Source of the DNA: JAVVHH01 sp963848035
GTDB taxonomy: Bacteria > Pseudomonadota > Alphaproteobacteria > Acetobacterales > Acetobacteraceae
Direction: 5' to 3'
Assembly (NCBI GenBank): GCA_963848035.1
Contig: CAWKCD010000001.1
Span: forward strand, 2,914,001 to 2,978,000
DNA length: 64,000 nt
The position numbers were made by a program, and so were the translations under genes. Of the stretch, positions 58,505-64,000 are shown in pieces. Under the pieces are notes generated by a model. The model saw nothing but the letters and a program-made list of their open reading frames with translations. It made no database searches and was not told the origin of the DNA. Position 1 is the stretch's first letter; each line of letters begins with the position of its first letter.

Positions 58505-59126
58505 TGTCGCTCTCCTTTTGGGATTGAGTGTTCGTCTGCGCTGCTTCGAATTCGAGGCACACGCTTCGTGCGTAATCCTCGACTCCGATCCGCAGGCGCA
58601 TGCTTTCGCGACGCAGGAAGGCGTAGGCCTCCTCGTCGTCCATGCCGTTCCGGTTCATCAGGCCGATCACGGCGCGGATCAGGTATCGGCGGCCGCTGCG
58701 GCGGCGGTCGTGTTCGGCGAGGCGGGCCTCGAGCCGGTTGAAGCGGGCGTGGTTGTTGGCGGCGAGGAAGAGTGCCGAGTAGACGGTCGCGGGATGGATC
58801 GGCTTGCGCAGCAGGGCGGTCGCGCCGATGTCGGCGAGCGCTTTGAGGCGGCTCGGCGCTTCGACGCCGACGACGCCGATGACGGGCACGGGCGGCAGGA
58901 GCCGGCCGGGCCGGACGAAGAGCGCCGGGTCGAAGATGCCGTCGCCGTCGATGAAGAGGATGTCGCTCTCAGCGTTGATGGCGGGGGCGCCGATCACGTC
59001 GAGATAGGCGAGCGTCAGTCCGAGCCGGGACAGGGCGCCGGCGAGCGTTTCGGCGGCGGCGACGCGGGGTCCCCACCAGACGCCGCGGAAGCCGCGGAAG
59101 TTCTGGATCGCGCGCTGATTGCTCAT
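58395..59126 (-). CDS. amiR: AmiR-like transcription antiterminator (ANTAR domain)
   Basis: A 243-residue RNA-binding antiterminator. Residues 1-125 form a degenerate receiver domain (LFIDGDGIFDPALF, then IGATALLRKPIHPATVYSAL), a coiled coil follows (RFNRLEARLAEHDRRRSGRR), then the ANTAR three-helix bundle (LIRAVIGLMNRNGMDDEEAYAFLRRESM). It is normally sequestered by AmiC and freed when amide binds, then lets polymerase pass a terminator in the leader. At 243 residues it is longer than Pseudomonas AmiR (196); about 36 residues of charged tail overlap the binding-protein gene in another frame. The ATG overlaps the amiC stop. Confidence 0.88.
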   Translation of the reverse strand: MSNQRAIQNFRGFRGVWWGPRVAAAETLAGALSRLGLTLAYLDVIGAPAINAESDILFIDGDGIFDPALFVRPGRLLPPVPVIGVVGVEAPSRLKALADIGATALLRKPIHPATVYSALFLAANNHARFNRLEARLAEHDRRRSGRRYLIRAVIGLMNRNGMDDEEAYAFLRRESMRLRIGVEDYARSVCLEFEAAQTNTQSQKESDNAETEEHASRDGDARQRGPDDTDLEQGGRSDQTRRA

Positions 59127-60289
59127 GACGCCACGCGGAGGTAGGGCGGCGCGGGCTGGGTCCAGAACCGCGGCGAGTTCCAGACCAAATAGGGATCGGC
59201 CGCGACCGGGCTCGGCGCTTCCTTAAGGATCTCGAAACGCATCGCCGGGGTGGAGCGGCCGATGCGGGGCGTCAGCGCGGCGTGGTAAGTTTCGGGGTCG
59301 ATGCGCACGGGGCCTTGCGGCGCGTCGAGGGTGATGGCGGCGACGGCTTGCTTGATCGCGGCGCTATCGGCGGCCGGGCCGGCTGCTGCCAGGGCGCGGG
59401 CGAGCAGCTTGACGGCGACATAGGCGGCCTCGGCGTCGGCGCAGGCGGCCGGACCGTCGGGGAAGCGGGCGGCGTAATCGGCCACGAACCGGCGATTGGC
59501 GGCGCGTTCGATGGAGGAGAAGTAGACGCTGGCGGTGATGTGCCCGTCGGCGGCGTCCGGTCCGATCTCCTCGAGCTCAGGCTCGGACAAGGTGCAGCTG
59601 GCGATCGGCAGTTCCTGCGGTTGCGAGATGCCGCGGGCCAGGCAGGCCGCGCGGAGGGCGACCATGAAGCGGTAGGCGGAGGTGCCGATCAGGGTGTTGA
59701 ACACGAAGTCCGGCCGGGCTTGGATGATGGTGTCGATCACCTGGTCGAAATCGGTCTCGCCGACCGGGAAGTAGCGTTCGGCGACGATCGCGCCGCCGGT
59801 GACGCCGAGCCGCTCGCGCAGGATGCGGTTGTTTTCCCAGGCCCAGATGTAGTTCGAGCCGATGCAGAAGGCGCGGCCGCCGAAGGTGCGCTGCATGTAG
59901 TCGGCCAGCGGCAGGAGATGCTGGTTCGGGACCGCGCCGGTGTAGAGCACGTTGGTCGAGGATTCGAAGCCTTCGTAGTGCGAGGGATACCAGAGCAGGG
60001 CGTCGGTGCGCTCGAACAGCGGGATGCATTCCTTGCGGCTCGACGAGGTGTAGCAGCCGACGACATGGCGGACCTGATGGCGGGTCAGCAGGTCGTTGCA
60101 GACAACGGCGTATTGTTCCGGGCGTCCAGCAGGGTCGTCGCCCATGGGGGCCAAGGAGATCGGCAGGTCGGGCTGGGCGTTGACCTCGTGCACTGCGAGC
60201 AGGGCGCCATTGAACGCCGCTTGCGCAACGGTCGCGTATGACCCTTGCCGCGAGAACAACAATCCAATGGGAACGACGCTTCGTGACAT
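59123..60289 (-). CDS. amiC: AmiC-like amide sensor, negative regulator of AmiR
   Basis: A cytosolic amide-binding protein of 388 residues, without a signal peptide. VPIGLLFSRQGSYATVAQAAFNGALLAVHEVN starts the type-I periplasmic-binding fold; GCYTSSSRKECIPLFERTDALLWYPSHYEGF and YTGAVPNQHLLPLADYM are AmiC signatures, with GSNYIWAWENNRI in lobe II. In the Pseudomonas system AmiC holds AmiR inactive until acetamide binds. Here amiC-amiR lead the operon, ahead of the transporter, whereas in Pseudomonas they follow the amidase. Confidence 0.9.
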   Translation of the reverse strand: MSRSVVPIGLLFSRQGSYATVAQAAFNGALLAVHEVNAQPDLPISLAPMGDDPAGRPEQYAVVCNDLLTRHQVRHVVGCYTSSSRKECIPLFERTDALLWYPSHYEGFESSTNVLYTGAVPNQHLLPLADYMQRTFGGRAFCIGSNYIWAWENNRILRERLGVTGGAIVAERYFPVGETDFDQVIDTIIQARPDFVFNTLIGTSAYRFMVALRAACLARGISQPQELPIASCTLSEPELEEIGPDAADGHITASVYFSSIERAANRRFVADYAARFPDGPAACADAEAAYVAVKLLARALAAAGPAADSAAIKQAVAAITLDAPQGPVRIDPETYHAALTPRIGRSTPAMRFEILKEAPSPVAADPYLVWNSPRFWTQPAPPYLRVAS

Positions 60290-60670
60290 GCAGGCGGCTC
60301 ACTCGATGAAAAGCACACCCTCTGCGCATCGAATGCGGGCAACGCTGCCAACGGGCGAAGAACATCGTCATCGCGTGCTGCGTTGGCACCGTTGCCAAGC
60401 ACGCTCAAGGCCGTCGATCTCATCAGCGCCTGCTGCGGCGCCTTCGCTATGTCTGGGTAGACGTTTGCACATATCGTGCCAGTCGCCAAGCATCCCGTTG
60501 CGCTGCGGGAGCGGTGTTGATCATGCCGCATTTGCGTCAAGTTTTAGGCTCTGTGCCTCGCGAAAAGGCAGCGTGCAGCATGCGCCGGCCGGCGGGCGTT
60601 GACGGGGTGCGGGGCAGCCTGGAAGTCTGTGGGCCCGTGGGCGTGCAAAGACCTGCGGGCAAGGAGCTTC
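60290..60670. other. 381-bp divergent regulatory region between amiC and amidase
   Basis: This is the only gene-free stretch above 300 bp. It separates the minus-strand amide operon from the plus-strand amidase. Short open frames crossing it show no family resemblance. It contains several inverted repeats, the best at 60373-60404 and 60425-60442, plus CCCG/CGGG at 60494-60509. No convincing sigma-70 or sigma-54 promoter could be picked by eye. Confidence 0.6.
60373..60442 (-). promoter_or_regulatory. Candidate ANTAR-type antiterminator leader hairpins upstream of amiC
   Basis: Read on the minus strand there are two stems about 20 nt apart. The first, GGCGCC-GCAGCA-GGCGCT (60442-60425), has a hexaloop with G at position 4 but G rather than A at position 1. 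The second, TTGGC-AACGGT-GCCAA (60398-60383), has a hexaloop with A1 and G4 as ANTAR targets require, inside an outer GCGTGC/GCACGC stem. A later GTTGGCA at 60352-60346 could pair alternatively with TGCCAAC of the second stem. A U-tract terminator is not seen. Confidence 0.3.
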
Positions 60671-62368
60671 ATGCCTGAAACCACCCCTGGCCCTGCCGAT
60701 CCCGCGCTTGGACCCATCACGCTCGAGGCCATCGCCGGGGCGGAGGCGCTCGCCGGGGTTGCCTACACGGCCGAGGAGCGCGCGCAGATGGTGGGCAATC
60801 TGGAGGGCCAGATCGCCTCGGCGCTGGCGCGTCGGCGTGTGCCGCTTGCCAACCACATGCCGATGGCGAGCCGCTTCGATCCGAGGCTGCCGACCACGAA
60901 GATGCCGGGCGCGCAGGCGCCGTTGCGGTTCAGCGCCGTCACGGCGCCGTGCCCCTCGGACGAGGAGGCCATCGCGTTCGCGCCGCTCACCGATCTGTCC
61001 GCCTGGATCCGGGCGGGCGCGCTCACCAGCCGGCGGCTGACCGAGATCTACCTGTCGCGGATCGATGCGCTGAACGGACGCTTGTTCTGTTTCGCGGTGG
61101 TCGCGGCGGATCTCGCGCTCGAACAGGCCGACGCCGCGGACGCGCTGCTTGCGTCGGGTATTTGGCGTGGCCCGCTGCACGGCATCCCCTACGGACTGAA
61201 GGACATCTTCGACACGGCCGGGCTGGTCACCGGCTGGGGCGCGGAGCCGTTCCAGCATCGCGTTCCCGAGCATGATGCTGCGATCGTGAAACGGCTGCGC
61301 GAGGCCGGGGCGGTGCTGCTCGGCAAGACCACGGTCGGCGCGCTCGCCTATGGCGACATCTGGTATGGTGGGCGCACGCGCAACCCGTGGAACCTGAACG
61401 AGGGATCGAGCGGATCGAGCGCCGGATCGGCGTCGGCGACGGCGGCCGGGCTGTGCGGGTTCTCGATCGGGACGGAGACGCTGGGTTCGATCACGTCGCC
61501 GAGCCAACGCTGCGGCACGACGGGATTGCGGCCGACGTTTGGGCGCGTGTCGCGGGCGGGCGGGATGGCGTTGTGCTGGTCGCTCGACAAGGTGGGGCCG
61601 ATTTGCCGGGCGGTGGAGGACACGGCCTTGGTGCTCGCTGCGCTCAATGGCTTCGATCCGGCGGATCGGTCGTCGATCGATGCGGCGTTCAACTACGATG
61701 CTGCGGCGCCGGTGGCGGGGATGCGGCTCGGTTACTTGCCGGCGGCGTTCGGCGAGGGGGCCACGGCGGTGGATCATGCTGCGCTGGCGGCGGCGCGGAC
61801 GCTCGGCGTGGAGGTGGTCGAGGCGTCGCTGCCGGAGCTTCCGTATGGCGCGCTGATGAACGTGCTGTATGCCGAGGCGGCGGCGTCGTTCGAGGCGCTG
61901 ACCTTGTCGGGTCAGGACGACACGCTCACCTGGCAGGAGCCCGGCGCCTGGCCGAACACGTTCCGGAAGGCGCGGTTCCTATCGGCGGTGGATCATGTGC
62001 AGCTCGACCGTCTGCGCTACCAGGTGATGCTCGCGCTCGACGGGTTGTTCTGCCAGGTGGATGCGCTGATCGGTCCCTATTCGACCGGACCGATGCTGAT
62101 CGCGAGCAATTTCACCGGGCATCCCTGCCTGCATCTGCGCGCCGGATTCCTCGAGCTCGGGACGCGAAGCCAGGCTTCGTTGGGGAGCGGCAAGCTCACG
62201 ACGGGGGAGCCGGAGAAGGCGAGCCCGACGTTCCGGGTGCCGCAGGGGATCTCGTTGTGGGGCCGGTTGTTCGAGGAGGGGCGGTTGCTCAATCTCGGGA
62301 TGGCGCTGGAGCGCGCGCTCGGGGTCGCGGCCGAGCGGCCGAGCTTCGGTGAACATTCTCGGCAGTAG
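60671..62368 (+). CDS. Amidase, amidase-signature family
   Basis: An intact 565-residue Ser-Ser-Lys amidase. The catalytic lysine lies in GIPYGLKDIFDTAGLVT; NEGSSGSSAGSASATAAG and IGTETLGSITSPSQRCG carry the cis-serine and nucleophile; GLRPTFGRVSRAGGMALCWSLDKVGP follows. About 100 N-terminal residues precede the core, longer than GatA-like amidases. The ATG at 60671 is preceded by AAGGAG. It is divergent from amiC across the 381-bp regulatory region and upstream of the Rieske/amidohydrolase pair. Confidence 0.9.
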   Translation: MPETTPGPADPALGPITLEAIAGAEALAGVAYTAEERAQMVGNLEGQIASALARRRVPLANHMPMASRFDPRLPTTKMPGAQAPLRFSAVTAPCPSDEEAIAFAPLTDLSAWIRAGALTSRRLTEIYLSRIDALNGRLFCFAVVAADLALEQADAADALLASGIWRGPLHGIPYGLKDIFDTAGLVTGWGAEPFQHRVPEHDAAIVKRLREAGAVLLGKTTVGALAYGDIWYGGRTRNPWNLNEGSSGSSAGSASATAAGLCGFSIGTETLGSITSPSQRCGTTGLRPTFGRVSRAGGMALCWSLDKVGPICRAVEDTALVLAALNGFDPADRSSIDAAFNYDAAAPVAGMRLGYLPAAFGEGATAVDHAALAAARTLGVEVVEASLPELPYGALMNVLYAEAAASFEALTLSGQDDTLTWQEPGAWPNTFRKARFLSAVDHVQLDRLRYQVMLALDGLFCQVDALIGPYSTGPMLIASNFTGHPCLHLRAGFLELGTRSQASLGSGKLTTGEPEKASPTFRVPQGISLWGRLFEEGRLLNLGMALERALGVAAERPSFGEHSRQ

Positions 62369-62377
62369 GTTTTCAGA

Positions 62378-62394
62378 ACTCGTGGTTTACGAGT
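62378..62394. promoter_or_regulatory. Inverted repeat after amidase gene
   Basis: ACTCGT-GGTTT-ACGAGT is a perfect palindrome starting 10 bp after the amidase stop. It could be a terminator stem without a T-tract or an operator for the downstream Rieske/amidohydrolase genes. Confidence 0.3.
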
Positions 62395-62403
62395 GTGTCC
62401 GAA

Positions 62404-62425
62404 CGGTCTATGAGAGTACAGACCG
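62404..62425. promoter_or_regulatory. Inverted repeat upstream of Rieske gene
   Basis: CGGTCT-N10-AGACCG is a perfect 6-bp-arm inverted repeat lying just before the Shine-Dalgarno (GAGGGAGG) of the Rieske gene. Spacing and position fit an operator. Confidence 0.3.
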
Positions 62426-62446
62426 GAATTGAGGGAGGCGACGTCG

Positions 62447-62941
62447 ATGGCGGACGCGTCGGTATCGCGGTCGCCGCGCCCGGAAGCGGTGGTGGTCGGC
62501 CGTCCTGCGGACGTGCCGGAGGGCGGCAGCATCGTCGTGACGGTCGGGCGGCGCGAGATCGGCATCTTCCGGGTGGATGGACGGTTCTACGGCTTGCTGA
62601 ACCGGTGTCCGCATCTGGGCGGGCCGCTCTGCGCGGGGCAGATCGTGACGGATGTGGTGTCGTCGATGCCGGGGGACGTGCGGTCGCGGCCGGGCCGGAC
62701 GTTCGTGACATGCCCTTGGCATAATTGGGAATTCGATATTGCGACCGGGCAGTCCTATTGGAACGAGCGGCTGCGGGCGATGCCGTTTCCGGTGTCGGTG
62801 GCGGGCAGGGATGCGGTCGCCGGGCTGGAGAGTGCGCAGCGGGTTGTCGGGCCATATCAGGCGGAGACGGTGCCGGTGTCGGTGGAGGACGATTTCCTCG
62901 TGCTGCGGCTTCGGCCGGGGCCATCGGGAGTTTCGTCATGA
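62447..62941 (+). CDS. Rieske (2Fe-2S) domain protein
   Basis: A 164-residue electron-transfer protein. CPHLGG and CPWHNWEFD supply the Cys-His/Cys-His ligands of a Rieske cluster. The spacing between them (about 32 residues) is roughly twice that of classical Rieske ferredoxins, because of an insert with VTDVVSSMPGDVRSRPGR. A short C-terminal domain (VPVSVEDDFLVLRL) follows. The ATG at 62447 is set by GAGGGAGG 8-15 nt upstream. It overlaps the amidohydrolase by four bases, suggesting joint function; a redox partner is not visible in the window. Confidence 0.85.
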   Translation: MADASVSRSPRPEAVVVGRPADVPEGGSIVVTVGRREIGIFRVDGRFYGLLNRCPHLGGPLCAGQIVTDVVSSMPGDVRSRPGRTFVTCPWHNWEFDIATGQSYWNERLRAMPFPVSVAGRDAVAGLESAQRVVGPYQAETVPVSVEDDFLVLRLRPGPSGVSS

Positions 62942-64000
62942 CGACTGCCTTGCTCGAGGACCGGACGCGGGACGAGCTGTGGTCCGGGCGCGGTGATCGA
63001 TTGCGACGTGCATGCGTGCGTGCCGTCGCTCGAGACGCTGTTCCCGTATCAGGACAAGGTCTGGGTGGAGGCGGCGCGGGAGCGGGGCTATCGGGGGCCG
63101 ACCGGGCTGGCGCTGACCTATCCGCCGCTGGCGCCGACCACGGCGCGGGCGGAGTGGCGGCCGGCGAATGGCGGCGTGCCGGCGTCGGAACTCGGGCAGT
63201 TGCAGCGGCATATCCTCGATCCTTGGCGGGTCGAGAAGGCGGTGGTGAATTGTTACTACGCGATCGATAGCCTGCGGCATCCGGATTGGGCGATCGCGAT
63301 GGCGCGGTCGGTCAACGATTGGCTGATCGATCAGTGGCTGGACCGCGACCCTCGGCTCGCGGCTTCGCTGGTGATCCCGGCGCGGGACCCGGCGGCGGCG
63401 GCGGCGGAGATCGAGCGCGTGGGGAAGCATCCCGGGTTCGTCCAGGTGCTGCTGCCGGTGCGGTCGGAGCGGCTTTATGGGCAGCGGGTGTTCTGGCCGT
63501 TGTTCGAGGCGATCGAGCGGCATGATCTGGTGGCCGGGCTGCATTGGGGCGGGTTGGCGGAGCATGGGCCGACGCCGACCGGTTATGCGTCGTGGTACGT
63601 GGAGGAGTATGCGGAGGAGCCGCAGGTGTTCGGGGCGCAGCTCACGAGCATGATCGTGGAGGGGCTGTTCCAGAAGTTCCGGGGGTTGCGGGTGTCGGTG
63701 CTGGAGGGCGGGTTCACGTGGTTGCCGACCTGGGCGTGGAACCTGAACAAGAAATGGAAGGGGCTGCGGCGGGAGTTTCCTTGGGTGGACCGGCTGCCGT
63801 CGGAGATCATCCGGGACCATTTCCGCTTTTCGATCGCGCCGGCGGACATGGGCCCGCCGGAGCAGATGCGTCGGATCATCGAGTGGCTGCTGAGCGACGA
63901 TCTGCTGATGTATGCGAGCGATTATCCGCATCTGCATACGGACGATCTGCATGCGCTGCTCGGGGTGATGCCGGAGACGATGCGCGCCAATGTGATGTCG
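62938..64000 (+). CDS. Amidohydrolase 2 family metal-dependent hydrolase (partial, one frameshift)
   Basis: A TIM-barrel metal-dependent hydrolase or decarboxylase, with about 354 residues visible and the end off the window. VIDCDVHACVPS carries the N-terminal metal motif as DxH. LHWGGLAEHG, VSVLEGGFTWLPTW and LLMYASDYPHLHTDD, with the late aspartate, are typical of the amidohydrolase-2 family that includes ACMSD and LigW-like decarboxylases. An extra C near 62989 shifts the frame after the first sixteen codons; correction gives DELWSGAVIDCDVHA. The ATG overlaps the Rieske stop. Confidence 0.83.

Noticed and set aside
60383..60398. Sigma-54 promoter from TGGCAC and TTGC in the amiC upstream region
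   Set aside because: The spacing between the two elements is two bases instead of five; the sequence is better explained as a hairpin.

Overview
This is a roughly 64 kb, GC-rich stretch of bacterial chromosome that is dense in genes and dominated by solute-uptake operons and the catabolic enzymes they feed. The gene content points to a versatile heterotrophic alphaproteobacterium: Liv-type, Dpp-type, sugar and tripartite tricarboxylate (Tct) uptake systems, GntR/UTRA and TetR regulators, Tat-exported binding proteins and translationally coupled operons with ATGA, GTGA or TTGA overlaps. A Rhodospirillales/Acetobacteraceae or Hyphomicrobiales origin is an inference from style, because no rRNA, tRNA or other phylogenetic marker is present. 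No phage, insertion sequence or CRISPR array was seen.

Layout. 1-1237 (-): end of a CPA1 Na+/H+ antiporter. 1369-2958 (+): an SDR and an alpha/beta hydrolase. 3009-11087 (+): a GntR/UTRA regulator, a Liv-type ABC transporter, an MmgE/PrpD enzyme and an FAD dehydrogenase. 11147-19216 (+): a TetR regulator with a palindromic operator candidate, then Gfo/Idh/MocA dehydrogenase, DUF993 TIM-barrel protein, sugar isomerase/epimerase, second Gfo/Idh/MocA dehydrogenase and a complete TctCBA transporter, probably an uncharacterised catabolic operon. 19191-25744: an oligopeptide-type ABC transporter read both ways from a palindromic site, with a D-2-hydroxyacid dehydrogenase. 25825-27447 (+): a cNMP-binding/thioredoxin-reductase-like fusion. 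27454-33126 (-): a TetR regulator, an SMP-30 lactonase and a sugar ABC transporter. 33269-39248 (+): an RND efflux operon. 39299-44556: a second Dpp-type transporter with its binding protein on the opposite strand.

From 60289 down to about 44600 the minus strand carries two paralogous amide uptake-and-hydrolysis modules. The distal one reads amiC - amiR - binding protein - livHMGF - formamidase - amidase. The proximal one reads binding protein - livH - livM/livG fusion - livF - formamidase/acetamidase, followed by an SDR and a tautomerase. AmiC (amide sensor) and AmiR (ANTAR antiterminator) would couple expression to amide availability; the transporters would import amides or urea-like solutes and the hydrolases would release ammonia. 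At 60671-64000 (+) lie an amidase, a Rieske protein and an amidohydrolase.

Caveat for every reader: about 20 genes are interrupted by single-base indels, about 47 extra bases against about 4 missing ones. They are densest at 34.9-42.7 kb and 51.3-56.8 kb. Corrected lengths come back to normal family lengths, so I read these as sequence errors, most likely from insertion-prone raw reads. The coordinates given for such genes span the whole intended gene.
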